Assembly (NCBI GenBank): GCA_017305715.1
Contig: JAFKKG010000016.1
Span: 186,001 to 250,000 of the forward strand
Length of the DNA: 64,000 nt
Origin: Hyphomicrobiales bacterium
Lineage (GTDB): Bacteria; Pseudomonadota; Alphaproteobacteria; Rhizobiales; Xanthobacteraceae
Direction: 5' to 3'
A program made the translations under genes and the position numbers. Positions 7,169 to 15,660 of the stretch are shown piece after piece. Under the pieces are notes generated by a model, which made no database searches, was not told the DNA's origin, and saw only the letters and a program-made list of their open reading frames with translations. Positions within the stretch are counted from its first letter, which is position 1, and every line of letters starts with the position of its first letter.

Positions 7169-7783
7169 TTACCGCGCAGTAACCGCGTCTTCGAGCGTCT
7201 CGGCATTTTGCTCGTGGACGAATTCGAGCGCGAAGCCTTCTTCGAGATTTCGCACCACGCGGGACTGCACTTTGCCCAGCATGACCAGCGACCGGAGCGG
7301 CGGGCGGTTTTCCGCGGCAATCGCCGCGCCCGACGCCGAGAGGTCGATGATCCGGCAGGTCATCTTGCTGCCGTCCTCGAGCGTGAGCAGCGCGATCGGG
7401 TTGCGCGGCACGATACGGTCGTGGCGGCGGTCTTCCGGCAGATTGAGGATGTCGCGGTTGGCGAGCCAGGTGAGCTGGGCGGCGAGCTTGTCGCGCTTGC
7501 GCGCGGTCGCGCCCACGGTCATGGCAAAACCATTGTCGATGATGCGGGTGATCTTGCCTTCAACCCGGCCGATATGGTCGAGATAGGCGATCACGCGGTC
7601 GCCGACATTGCCGATGCCGGGCGCCAGCAGGGCCAATCCGCCTGGCGACATATTGATGATCTGGCAGGGGAATTCGCGCCGGTCCGGGAGCATGTAACGG
7701 CCGAGCAGGTGGACCTTCACGCGCTGGAAGCGCCGCCGCTCCTGGGCGACCGGGACAGTGGATTTTTTTTGCGCAAACGACAT
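7169..7783 (-). CDS. Tandem PilZ domain protein
   Basis: This is a 204-residue cytoplasmic protein with two PilZ-like domains. The first (about 14-100) has the RxxxR arginines in ERRRFQRVKV and NMSPGG in place of the usual D/NxSxxG. The second (about 110-195) has RRHDRIVPR and a full DLSASG motif. PilZ domains bind c-di-GMP, so this protein probably reports that messenger to a motility or envelope target. Basal-charge N-terminal residues precede domain one. It is a single gene with no clear operon partner. A c-di-GMP synthase/phosphodiesterase-type protein is at 16541. Confidence 0.88.
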   Translation of the reverse strand: MSFAQKKSTVPVAQERRRFQRVKVHLLGRYMLPDRREFPCQIINMSPGGLALLAPGIGNVGDRVIAYLDHIGRVEGKITRIIDNGFAMTVGATARKRDKLAAQLTWLANRDILNLPEDRRHDRIVPRNPIALLTLEDGSKMTCRIIDLSASGAAIAAENRPPLRSLVMLGKVQSRVVRNLEEGFALEFVHEQNAETLEDAVTAR

Positions 7784-8023
7784 TCTTCGCCACCCGACGG
7801 CCGGTCCTTCGGCGCCTCAAAGACCCTACGGCCGACAGGGTTAACGATGCGTTATCGGCGGCCGCATCAAATCTGGGCATTCACCGTGGCTGACAGTCGC
7901 GCCGTGTTAACCCAATTGAAACCCACCGGCAGCCTCCCGGGTCGGCACCGGGCCGAAGTCCGGGGCATGGGGCGCGGCGCGCAGCCTCCGGCGCGGCGGC
8001 AACGCGCGCAGTGCCCGCGATCG

Positions 8024-8374
8024 CTACTTCCGGACCAGCTGATTCAGATCCTGCTTGATCGAATGGAGCAGCGACTCCAGGCGCTCCGGCCTGAAGGCGG
8101 GTTGCTCCGGCAATGCGGCTCGATGGGCCGGCTCCGCGATGGTGGTTTGAACGGACTTGGCGGGGATGACGGGCTTCTGCGGGAAGACCGGGCGAACCGT
8201 GCGCTCCGGAAATACCGGCCCATCCGGAAAAACCGATCGAACCGGCTCGTCGGATTTGGTGCCGGCTTCGACGAACTCACCGTGCAAAACGTCCTCGCGC
8301 CGTCCCATCAGCCACAGGACCGCCCAATAGGAAATCGCCAGCAAAATAACGCAGAAAATACTGATCTCGAACAT
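8024..8374 (-). CDS. Membrane-anchored Pro/Val-rich hypothetical protein
   Basis: This is a 116-residue protein with an N-terminal membrane segment (ISIFCVILLAISYWAVLWLM, residues 4-23). A linker follows with repeated VFP/VxP units (RSVFPDGPVFPERTVRPVFP). The protein ends in an amphipathic helix (PERLESLLHSIKQDLNQLVRK) that may mediate contacts. I recognise no family. The layout suggests a small inner-membrane adaptor. Confidence 0.65.
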   Translation of the reverse strand: MFEISIFCVILLAISYWAVLWLMGRREDVLHGEFVEAGTKSDEPVRSVFPDGPVFPERTVRPVFPQKPVIPAKSVQTTIAEPAHRAALPEQPAFRPERLESLLHSIKQDLNQLVRK

Positions 8375-8547
8375 CGTTCACGTCCAATCCAGCGAGTATC
8401 CCGGGAAAGGCCGTTTTCGGTCAAGACCGCCGAAAGCGATTGTTTGTCCGTGCGTTGTTTCAGTACCATGACGTTCGATGCCGGGCCCGGCCAGACCGGC
8501 CGGAAGCCCGGTCAAGAACCAGACCAAGAACCGGAGGGAGAGGCGAG

Positions 8548-9321
8548 ATGGCGGGAGTAAGGCGGGAACGCGATGATGCCGTTGGCGTGCTGACGCTGGA
8601 CGAGCCGGCGACGCTGAATGCGATGACGCCCGATCTGCTCGGCGATCTCGCCAAGGCGATCGGCGAGATGACCGGCGATCCCGAGGTGCGGGCGCTGGTG
8701 CTGACGGGCGCCGGCCGCGGCTTCTGCTCCGGTCAAAATCTCAAGGCCGCGGCTATCCTCGGCGATGACATTGTCGATGGGGTGATGCGTCATTACTGGC
8801 CGGCCTTCAAGGCGCTGCGCGAATGCCGGGTCCCGGTTGTGGTGGCGGTCAACGGGGTCGCCGCCGGCGGCGGCTTCAGTCTCGCGATGGCGGGCGATGT
8901 GATCGTCGCGTCCCGCTCGGCGAGCTTCATTCAGGTGTTCAGCCGGATCGCGCTGGTGCCGGATCTCGGCTCCACCTGGATGCTGCCGCGCCTCGTCGGC
9001 CGGCAACGCGCGCTCGAGCTGATGATGATGAATGAGCCGCTCTCGGCGGAGCAGGCCAAGGAATGGGGATTGGTCCGCGACGTGTTCGATGACGCCGCGC
9101 TTCGCGACGGCGCGCTGGCGCTGGCGCGCAGGCTTGCGAACGGTCCGACGCGGGCGCTGGTGGCGACGCGCCGCCTGCTCGACGACAGCGAACACGCAAC
9201 CTATGCCGATCAGTTCCGGCGCGAAATCGAGACGCAGGCCGAAATCCGCAACAGCGCGGACGCGCTGGAAGGGCGCAACGCGTTTCTCGAAAAGCGCGCC
9301 GCGCGGTTCAGCGGCCGGTAA
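8548..9321 (+). CDS. Enoyl-CoA hydratase/isomerase family protein, PaaG-like
   Basis: This is a 257-residue crotonase-fold enzyme. The CoA-binding and oxyanion motif is GAGRGFCSGQNL (about 52-63), with the second glycine-rich turn NGVAAGGGFSLAM (about 99-111). LVPDLGSTWMLPRLVG corresponds to the PaaG region whose aspartate is catalytic, and the C-terminus EGRNAFLEKRAARFSGR also fits PaaG. PaaG isomerises an epoxy-phenylacetyl-CoA in phenylacetate breakdown, but no other paa gene is nearby. A more general beta-oxidation role is therefore possible. ATG 8548 follows the purine-rich GGAGGGAGAGGCGAG. Confidence 0.88.
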   Translation: MAGVRRERDDAVGVLTLDEPATLNAMTPDLLGDLAKAIGEMTGDPEVRALVLTGAGRGFCSGQNLKAAAILGDDIVDGVMRHYWPAFKALRECRVPVVVAVNGVAAGGGFSLAMAGDVIVASRSASFIQVFSRIALVPDLGSTWMLPRLVGRQRALELMMMNEPLSAEQAKEWGLVRDVFDDAALRDGALALARRLANGPTRALVATRRLLDDSEHATYADQFRREIETQAEIRNSADALEGRNAFLEKRAARFSGR

Positions 9322-9346
9322 CAAAGCGTTTTCAAGCGAAAGCCTG

Positions 9347-9365
9347 CCCCGGACTTGATCCGGGG
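9347..9365. repeat. CCCCGGA-N5-TCCGGGG palindrome
   Basis: CCCCGGA (9347-9353) and TCCGGGG (9359-9365) form a 7-bp hairpin with a CTTGA loop between two convergent genes. This short palindrome is one I recognise as dispersed in Bradyrhizobium genomes. It may also act as a weak terminator, although no T-run follows. Confidence 0.5.
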
Positions 9366-9416
9366 TGGATACCGGTTCGCGTCAAGAAAACGCGTCAGAA
9401 CAAGAAACGCCGGCGC

Positions 9417-9971
9417 CTAGCGCAGGCCCTCATAGACCATGAAGCCGCGCGCGAGGGCGAGTTTTCGCAGCGCGCGGGGCATGAGCTTTTCCGGCCGGTG
9501 CAGATAGCGCCACGACGTCAGCTTGAAATCCTTCAGCGGGCCGAGGTCTTCCTCGAATGGCGCCAAAAGGCCGGTGAGGCTGATCGGCGTGTGCGCGCGA
9601 TGGTTGAACGGCAACAGCAGCAGTTCCAGATGCGCCGTCCGGCCGTCTGCGGAGGTCGCGGTGATGCCGGCGATCGCCGCCAGCATTTCCTCGGCGACAT
9701 AGGTGACGATGTCCTCGATCTCGCGGCGGCTCTCTTCGGCAAACAACGCCGCGAAGCTCATGTCCTTGACGTCGTGGCCGAGCAGGGCGGAGACGCGGGT
9801 GCCGGCGACGCGGAAGGGAAAGCCGGTCTCGTTGTCGCAGGACAGCACGAAGATGTCGCCCAGCAGTTCGCGCACCGCGCCGGGTTCGATCTCGCTGCGC
9901 TCGGGTGCGCGCGCATGGCCGCGCTTGGCGTCCCAATAGGCGAAGAACTGACGGCTCGATGGATGTTTCAT
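9417..9971 (-). CDS. PAS domain protein (PAS_5 type)
   Basis: This is a 184-residue soluble protein fitting the PAS_5 family. The start HPSSRQFFAYWDAKRGHARA and the segment IFVLSCDNETGFPFRVAGTR (residues 40-59) match the family. A FRVAGT strand and a GHDVKDMSFAALF helix follow, and the C-terminus ends in basic helices. There is no output domain, so it is a stand-alone sensor module of unknown ligand and partner. ATG 9971 fits the family N-terminus. An upstream extension reads as low-quality sequence. Confidence 0.82.
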   Translation of the reverse strand: MKHPSSRQFFAYWDAKRGHARAPERSEIEPGAVRELLGDIFVLSCDNETGFPFRVAGTRVSALLGHDVKDMSFAALFAEESRREIEDIVTYVAEEMLAAIAGITATSADGRTAHLELLLLPFNHRAHTPISLTGLLAPFEEDLGPLKDFKLTSWRYLHRPEKLMPRALRKLALARGFMVYEGLR

Positions 9972-10174
9972 GCGTTGGCCTTGACCCGCCCGTGGCTCGA
10001 GGGGACACATCTGTCCCGATTTCGCGCACGCGCCTTCCCTTGGTTGTTGTGCAGGACAGGCTTTGCAGCGTCCATGCCGTGGCCGCGGTTTGGCCGCTTT
10101 GGCCACGGCTTTGCGTTGTTAACGTTAAATTAACTACGAGCTTGGTGATCCCGGCGCGCCTTGCATAGAGTGGA

Positions 10175-10347
10175 ACGCGTCGGACCCGGCCGGCTTATCC
10201 GAAGTTGCCAGGCCCGGTTGGTACACAGGTGGCGTCAAACAGTTTGGTCGTCGCGCGGGGAGGGGTGGGGATGCATCCCCAACGCTCCGGGGCGCGAGAA
10301 GATCGGCACGAGGGAGGATGTTCTCAGCATCCTCCCTTTTTCGTTTT
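10175..10347 (+). ncRNA. Candidate structured small RNA
   Basis: The 510-base gap between the PAS gene and the rhomboid gene has no convincing reading frame but holds stacked structure on the + strand. CGCGC (10252-10256) pairs with GCGCG, GGAG with CTCC, and the perfect palindrome GGGGATGCATCCCC (10267-10280) forms the tip. A strong terminator follows at 10312-10347. The 5' end is inferred from a weak TTGGTG/CATAGA pair near 10142-10169 and is uncertain. It could be a trans-acting small RNA. I cannot assign it to a named family. Confidence 0.42.
10312..10347 (+). terminator. Intrinsic terminator upstream of the rhomboid gene
   Basis: GGGAGGATG (10312-10320) and CATCCTCCC (10328-10336) form a perfect 9-bp stem with a 7-base loop, followed by TTTTTCGTTTT. 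No recognised coding gene lies upstream on the + strand within 800 bases, so it supports a separate non-coding transcript. Confidence 0.85.
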
Positions 10348-10393
10348 GGCGCAGCACCGCGTCCGGGACACGGAAGGGCCTGGATTCGTCGAT

Positions 10394-10407
10394 TGTGCAC
10401 TTGCACA
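10394..10407. promoter_or_regulatory. TGTGCA-N2-TGCACA palindrome before the rhomboid gene
   Basis: TGTGCACTTGCACA is a perfect dyad about 75-90 bases upstream of the rhomboid start. It has the size and symmetry of a dimeric regulator site. I cannot name the regulator. Confidence 0.4.
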
Positions 10408-10483
10408 GTGCGGGTAAAGCCGCCTATCTGGGCCGAATATTCCCCAAAACCGTCTCTAAAGGTCTCTGAAGGTCCTGGCCCCC

Positions 10484-11278
10484 TTGGAATCCCAGCCTGA
10501 AGCCCAGCGCGATGCCCCCGAAGGTCCGCAGGAGCCGATCCTGACCCTGCCGGCCGCGCTGACCGCCTACGTCGCGCTGCTCGCGTTCATTCATCTGCGG
10601 GTGCTGCTGCCGCCGGAACTCGAGAACTGGACCCTCGACGTCTTCGGCTTCATCCCCAAGCGCTACGACTCGACGCTGCTCGATGTCGTTTTTCCGGGCG
10701 GCGCGGGCGCCAAGGTCTGGACCTTCGTCACCTATTCGCTGCTGCACGCCAATCTCGCCCATATCGGTTTCAACGTGCTGTGGCTGCTGCCGTTCGGCAG
10801 CGCATTGGCACGGCGGTTCGGCACGCTCAGGTTCTACGTGTTCTTGGCGGTGACGGCGGCGGCCGGCGCGCTTGCGCATCTTCTCACCCATGAGCACGCG
10901 ATCGCGCCGATGATCGGCGCCTCGGCGTCGGTGTCCGGCGCGATGGCGGCGGCCATGCGCTTCGCTTTCGTGCAGGGAAGTTTTCTTTCGTTCAGCCGGG
11001 GCGACGCCGATGCCGCGGCGAAGGTTCCGGCGCTGTCGCTCGGACAAGCGTTTCGCGACACCCGCGTGCTCGGATTTCTGGCGGTCTGGTTCGGCATCAA
11101 CATCATCTTCGGCGTCGGATCGATTTCGATCGGCAATGAGGGTGGCAGCGTCGCCTGGCAGGCGCATATCGGCGGATTTCTCGCCGGCCTGATGCTGTTC
11201 TCGCTGTTCGATCCGGTGCCGAAGGTGGCGATGCATGCTGCAGATGCGTCATCGCCCGATGAGGCCGACCGCGTCTGA
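10484..11278 (+). CDS. Rhomboid family intramembrane protein
   Basis: This is a 264-residue polytopic membrane protein with about six membrane segments between residues 25 and 240. Rhomboid hallmarks are present: HANLAHIGFN (His88, Asn90, His93, Asn97) before the second core helix, GASAS with Ser147 as candidate nucleophile, and WQAHIGGFLAGL with His228 as the second catalytic residue. The usual GxSG motif is GASA here, which may affect activity. The start appears to be TTG 10484; no in-frame ATG lies near the N-terminus. Substrates are unknown. Confidence 0.85.
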   Translation: MESQPEAQRDAPEGPQEPILTLPAALTAYVALLAFIHLRVLLPPELENWTLDVFGFIPKRYDSTLLDVVFPGGAGAKVWTFVTYSLLHANLAHIGFNVLWLLPFGSALARRFGTLRFYVFLAVTAAAGALAHLLTHEHAIAPMIGASASVSGAMAAAMRFAFVQGSFLSFSRGDADAAAKVPALSLGQAFRDTRVLGFLAVWFGINIIFGVGSISIGNEGGSVAWQAHIGGFLAGLMLFSLFDPVPKVAMHAADASSPDEADRV

Positions 11279-11477
11279 TCGTCGCTTGCGGGGCGCGGCG
11301 ATTTCATTCATCATCTTCGCATGTAACGCAAGACAAGGCCCGCTGCCGTGCAGGACAGCCGAGCCGTTTGACCGCGCCTCAAAGGTCCTTGAAACGAACC
11401 GGCGCGGAACTGTTGATTGAAGACTCGCGAACAAGTCGATCCCCGAAAGGGGTGCGAACCGATTCAGGGAGGCGACA

Positions 11478-11906
11478 ATGACGGTACGTTCAATTCTCGA
11501 TTCCAAAGGCCATCAGATCCTGAGCGTTGAACCGGACGCCCGGCTTTCGGCCGCAGTCAAACTCCTCGGTGAGCGCAAGATCGGTGCCGTGCTGGTCATG
11601 AGCGAGGGGCGCCTTGAAGGCATCCTGTCGGAGCGCGACATCGTCCGCGTGCTCGGTGAACGGGGCGCGAAGGTTCTCGACGAGCCCGTCAGCGGCATCA
11701 TGACGCGCAAGGTGGTCAGCTGCCGGCAGTCCGACACCGTCAGCGGCATCATGGAAATGATGACGCTCGGCAAGTTCAGGCATCTGCCTGTCGTCGAGGA
11801 TGGCAAGGTGGTCGGGCTGATCTCGATCGGCGATGTCGTCAAGCGCCGCGTCCACGAATATGAGGCCGAGCAGGAAGCGCTGCGCGACTACATCAAGACC
11901 GCCTGA
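11478..11906 (+). CDS. Tandem CBS domain protein
   Basis: This is a 142-residue protein made of a pair of CBS motifs: about residues 10-65 (VEPDARLSAAVKLLGERKIG, GILSERDIVRVLGERG) and 72-130 (SGIMTRKVVSCRQSDTV, RHLPVVEDGKVVGLISIGDV). Such Bateman modules bind adenosine nucleotides and report energy state. With no attached enzyme domain it probably regulates a partner protein. GGGAGGCGACA precedes ATG 11478. The patatin gene converges and ends 3 bases away. Confidence 0.92.
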   Translation: MTVRSILDSKGHQILSVEPDARLSAAVKLLGERKIGAVLVMSEGRLEGILSERDIVRVLGERGAKVLDEPVSGIMTRKVVSCRQSDTVSGIMEMMTLGKFRHLPVVEDGKVVGLISIGDVVKRRVHEYEAEQEALRDYIKTA

Positions 11907-11908
11907 GC

Positions 11909-12961
11909 TTATTCTTTCACCGGCGCGGACCTGTCGTCGGCGCCGGCATGGCTCGCCTGCGGCGCCAGGATGTGGATCGCTTCCTGGATGGAATCGATCG
12001 CGCGTTCGGCGGCGCGCGCGCCATGGGCGATCAGGTCGTCGGCGCGGTGAAAATCGAAAAATCCGATCTGGCCGGTGCGCGGCGAGATCAGCAGATCCGG
12101 CGGATCGCCGGCCAGCCGCGCGCGGGTGATGCGGTCCTGCATGATGTTGAAGGCATCGACCATGACGGTGGAGATTCCCGGCCGTCCGCCGCCGCCGAAG
12201 AATTCGCGCTTCATGGTGCGTTCGGCGGAGAAGAACTTTCCGAGGCCGCGCTTCGGCGGTGCGGGCTCAGGCGCGGCTTCCGGCACGTCGGCAATTTCGG
12301 CGGAATGTCCGTGCGCATAGATCGTCGTCGAATGGGTGAAGACGTCGCTGGACAGATTGGCGGCGATGACGATCTCGGCGCCCATGGCGCGCGCCGCCGA
12401 GACCGGCACCGGGTTGACCAGCGCGCCATCGACCAGCCAGCGGTCGCCGATCAAAACCGGCGAGAATATTCCCGGCAGCGCATAGGAGGCGTGCACCGCG
12501 TCCACCATGCGGCCATGGGTCAGCCAGATCTCATGGCCGGTGCGGACTTCCGTCGCAACGGTGGCGAATTTCACCGGCAGGTCCTCGATCAGGGTCTGGC
12601 CGACCGTTGCTTCGAGTTCGGCGGCGAGCTTGGCGCCGCCGATCAGGCCGGAACCGTTGAGGCGGATATCGAGATAGCTGAGGATGTTGCGGGGCCGCAG
12701 GCTGCGCGCCCAGTCCTCCATCGCATCGAGATGCCCGGCAGCATAGGCGCCGCCGACCAGCGCCCCCATCGACGTTCCGACCACGACATTGGGCACGATG
12801 CCATGCGCAACCAGGGTTCTCAGGATACCAATATGGGCGAATCCGCGTGCCGCGCCGCCGCCCAGCGCCAGCCCGATCACCGGCCGGCGGATACTGCCGA
12901 GCCCGACTTTGTCGCGGCCGTCGGAGCCCCTTTGGCCGCGGCCCATCCAGTTATCCAACAC
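11909..12961 (-). CDS. Patatin-like phospholipase family protein (RssA-like)
   Basis: This is a 350-residue patatin-type lipid acyl hydrolase. It has the oxyanion motif GLALGGGAARGFAHIG (about 26-41), the nucleophile serine in VVGTSMGALVGG and the catalytic aspartate in WLVDGALVNPVP. A C-terminal extension (about 230-350) carries a proline/charged linker and a further helical part. I chose GTG 12961 because AGGAG lies 8 bases upstream; an ATG four codons further in is also possible. It likely acts on phospholipids at the cytoplasmic face. Confidence 0.9.
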   Translation of the reverse strand: MLDNWMGRGQRGSDGRDKVGLGSIRRPVIGLALGGGAARGFAHIGILRTLVAHGIVPNVVVGTSMGALVGGAYAAGHLDAMEDWARSLRPRNILSYLDIRLNGSGLIGGAKLAAELEATVGQTLIEDLPVKFATVATEVRTGHEIWLTHGRMVDAVHASYALPGIFSPVLIGDRWLVDGALVNPVPVSAARAMGAEIVIAANLSSDVFTHSTTIYAHGHSAEIADVPEAAPEPAPPKRGLGKFFSAERTMKREFFGGGGRPGISTVMVDAFNIMQDRITRARLAGDPPDLLISPRTGQIGFFDFHRADDLIAHGARAAERAIDSIQEAIHILAPQASHAGADDRSAPVKE

Positions 12962-13188
12962 AAAAATCACTCCTGCGCCCAAGCATATTCGCCGTGGCTT
13001 AGCCCTGCCAGAATCGTCCCGATTAATTCCGCGTGCATGGTTTATGCCGGCCGGAGCGGCCTAGGCGGGGATTATGACTGGACCACGACCGCCCTGTTAA
13101 CATTGGGGTGAGGGGGCCGGTTCCAATGCCACTGGAGGGCTTTGATCCGTTCTGGAGGCTTGAATTTGCCGCGTTTTCAGTGAAAAGC

Positions 13189-14250
13189 ATGGCCATGATC
13201 TGGCGAGGCAATGGCATCGGCGCGGACGGGGGCGCGTGGCGGCTTTTCGTGGCGCTTATGCTTGCCTTGGCGTTGCTGGAACCGGGCGCGGCGTCGGCCC
13301 AGATGTTCTCCGATCGTCCGCCGCCGGTGCCGCCATCCTCCATTCCCGATGTGCCGTCGGGCCCTGCCATGAACCTGGCGCCGCCGGGATCGCTTCCGGC
13401 CCTCCCGCCGACCCTGACACAGCCGAGCCTCGTGCCGCCATCGATCGCCACCGTGCCGCCGGCAGCCCCGCCGCCGGGCGCCTCGACGGCCGGCCAAGCC
13501 GTGCTGTCATTGACGGCGCGCTACGGCAAGGATTTGCCGGTCATCAACAGCGGGCTGGTGTGGCGGGTGTTCGCGGACAAGCCGGATGACACCGGCACGT
13601 TCAAGCTGATCCGCGAGGAGCGCGGGGCGACCCCGAACATCGTGCTGCCGCCGGGCAATTATGTCGTGCATGTCGCACTTGGCCTCGTCAGCGCGGTGCG
13701 GGCGGTGAACCTGAAGTCGGAGACCGATCGCGAATCTTTCGTGCTTCCGGCCGGCGGCCTGCGCATCGAAGGCCGCGTCGGCACCAGCAAGATTCCGCCG
13801 AACCAGATTTCGTTCGCGATTTATAAGGGCAGCCAGTTCGACGGCGCGGAGCGGACTTCGCTGTTGCCCAACGTCGCCGGCGGCGACGTCGCGCTGCTGC
13901 CGGAGGGGACGTACTACATCATCTCCAATTATGGCGACGCCAATTCCGTGGTGCGTTCCGACATCCGCGTGCAGGCCGGCAAGCTGACGGACGTGATCGT
14001 CACCCATCGCGCCGCGGTCATCACGCTGAAGCTGGTCAGCGACAAGGGCGGCGAGGCGCTCGCCAACACCGCGTGGTCCGTCATCACGCCGGGCGGCGAC
14101 GTCATCAAGGAATCGATCGGCGCATTCCCCCGCGTCGTGCTGTCCGAAGGCGAATACCGCGCCATCGCCAAGAACGAAGGCAAGGTGTTCGAGCGCCCGT
14201 TCAACGTCGTCAACGGCGTCGACGGCGAGGTCGAGGTCGTGGCGCGGTAA
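13189..14250 (+). CDS. Secreted Pro-rich beta-sandwich repeat protein
   Basis: This is a 353-residue exported protein. A signal peptide (WRLFVALMLALALLEPGAASA) precedes a proline-rich linker of about 80 residues (PPPVPPSSIPDVPSGPAM). Three repeats of roughly 75 residues with beta-sandwich character follow (FKLIREERGATPNIVLPPG, ISFAIYKGSQFDGAERTSLL, AWSVITPGGDVIKESIGAF). Each repeat ends in a GxYxxxA/N turn, as in carboxypeptidase-regulatory-like domains. The start is uncertain: ATG 13126 would add 21 residues and has GAGGGG upstream. Function is unknown; it probably sits in the envelope. Confidence 0.72.
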   Translation: MAMIWRGNGIGADGGAWRLFVALMLALALLEPGAASAQMFSDRPPPVPPSSIPDVPSGPAMNLAPPGSLPALPPTLTQPSLVPPSIATVPPAAPPPGASTAGQAVLSLTARYGKDLPVINSGLVWRVFADKPDDTGTFKLIREERGATPNIVLPPGNYVVHVALGLVSAVRAVNLKSETDRESFVLPAGGLRIEGRVGTSKIPPNQISFAIYKGSQFDGAERTSLLPNVAGGDVALLPEGTYYIISNYGDANSVVRSDIRVQAGKLTDVIVTHRAAVITLKLVSDKGGEALANTAWSVITPGGDVIKESIGAFPRVVLSEGEYRAIAKNEGKVFERPFNVVNGVDGEVEVVAR

Positions 14251-14338
14251 CGACGCGCCTCGTGGCAGGCAGCGTCGCGCGAGCAGAAGCCGCGGTGGAA
14301 CGCTTCCCTTAACGCAGCCCGCGAGTTAATGCGTTGCG

Positions 14339-15148
14339 ATGTTCGACGTTTATCTCAACCGATGGAATCTGGTTCCCGATGGCAGCCCCATCGTCACCCA
14401 CAGCGGGTGCCTGCTGCCTGTGCGGCATCAGGGCGAGCCGGCGATGCTCAAGCTGGCGACCGAGAAGGAGGAACGCTTCGGTGGCCGGCTCATGGAATGG
14501 TGGGACGGAGACGGAGCCGCGCGGGTACTGGCCCGCGACGACGAAGCGCTCCTCCTCGAGCGCGCTGAGGGGGCAGCCTCTCTGGCTGACATGGCCCGAG
14601 ACGGGCGCGATGACGAAGCTTGCCGCGTCCTGTGCGCTGTGGCGGCCCGACTGCACGCGCCTCGGCCAGAGCCGCCGCCCGAACTGGTCCCGCTGCCATT
14701 CTGGTTTCGCGAACTCGAGGGTGCGTCTGCGACACACGGCGGCGTGCTCGTTCGCTGTGCCGAAGCCGCCCGCGCGCTACTGGCCGAACCGCGCGAGGTT
14801 GGTGTGCTGCACGGCGACCTGCACCATGGCAACGTGCTCGACTTTGGACCGCGGGGCTGGTTGGCCATCGACCCAAAGCGACTCATGGGCGAACGCGGCT
14901 TCGATTTCGCCAACATCTTCACCAACCCCGACCTCGCTGATCCAACTCGTCCAGTAGCGACCGAGCCGGGCCGCTTTGCGCGGCGCCTGGAGGTCGTGGT
15001 GGAGGCTGCGAGGCTCGAGCGGGGGCGCCTGCTGCTTTGGATTCTCGCCTGGGCTGGGTTGTCGGCGGCGTGGTTCCTCTCCGACGGCGATTCACCCGCA
15101 ATCGATCTGCACGTGGCGAAACTGGCGGCAGCAGAGTTGGACCGGTGA
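14339..15148 (+). CDS. APH(6)-type aminoglycoside/hydroxyurea kinase family protein
   Basis: This is a 269-residue small-molecule kinase of the APH(6)/hydroxyurea family (PF04655 type), similar in layout to StrB, a streptomycin 6-phosphotransferase. The kinase core shows VLHGDLHHGNVLDF (catalytic Asp and metal-binding Asn) and WLAIDPKRLMGERGFDFAN (metal-binding Asp). The N-terminal lobe has MLKLATEKEERFGGRLMEWW. The length fits. Chromosomal homologues do not always confer resistance, so the substrate is open. No resistance cassette or mobile element flanks it. Confidence 0.82.
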   Translation: MFDVYLNRWNLVPDGSPIVTHSGCLLPVRHQGEPAMLKLATEKEERFGGRLMEWWDGDGAARVLARDDEALLLERAEGAASLADMARDGRDDEACRVLCAVAARLHAPRPEPPPELVPLPFWFRELEGASATHGGVLVRCAEAARALLAEPREVGVLHGDLHHGNVLDFGPRGWLAIDPKRLMGERGFDFANIFTNPDLADPTRPVATEPGRFARRLEVVVEAARLERGRLLLWILAWAGLSAAWFLSDGDSPAIDLHVAKLAAAELDR

Positions 15149-15402
15149 TCTTTCGAAGGCGTAATCCGCCTTCTTCAATCAAACGCCGCGAGTTATCGTG
15201 CTGCATTCTCCGCTCGCCAATTGCGCACGTGCGACGATCATTCGATGAACAGACAGCGTCGGATAGCATCGAGCCGATGTAGCCGACCCGCATCAAAATT
15301 TGCATCGCGTCGTCGTAAGGGTGCAAATTATCTACACACGTTCGTTGACTACAGGTTGTTTTAGTTGCATCGTACTCGCGATTGTGCATGGAGGGTAGCA
15401 CG

Positions 15403-15597
15403 ATGAACAAGGTTTTTTATGGTTGTATAGTTGTGGCATCGATCTTCTCGGTTAGCAGTGCTGCTTACGCCGAATGCCGAACGGTCTATGTAAACGGCAA
15501 GAAAACGGTGGTCTGCGATCAAAAGCCTGGTCCGACGCTTCTTCCCAATCCGCCCGTTCGACCACCCCCTAAAAAGTGCAATGGCTGCAAGGCTTGA
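15403..15597 (+). CDS. Small secreted cysteine-containing protein
   Basis: This is a 64-residue protein with a signal peptide (KVFYGCIVVASIFSVSSAAYA). The 37-residue mature part begins with a Cys-rich beta hairpin (ECRTVYVNGKKTVVCDQ) and ends in a proline tail and KKCNGCK. Four cysteines could form two disulfides. GGAGGG at 15390-15395 supports ATG 15403. I recognise no family. The coding sequence is less GC-rich than its neighbours. Confidence 0.6.
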   Translation: MNKVFYGCIVVASIFSVSSAAYAECRTVYVNGKKTVVCDQKPGPTLLPNPPVRPPPKKCNGCKA

Positions 15598-15660
15598 TTG
15601 GTTTAGTGCACTGTCACCGCGCAATTTAAGCGTTACCTTGCAGCCGGGTGCGGCAAATCA

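Noticed and set aside
10175-10347. 6S RNA as identity of the structured RNA
   Set aside because: The single long hairpin with a central bubble typical of 6S RNA is not evident, and I know no sequence match; left as an unassigned RNA.
15155-15173. GAAGGCG/CGCCTTC hairpin after the APH(6)-type gene
   Set aside because: No T-run follows and the stem is short, so I did not call it a terminator.
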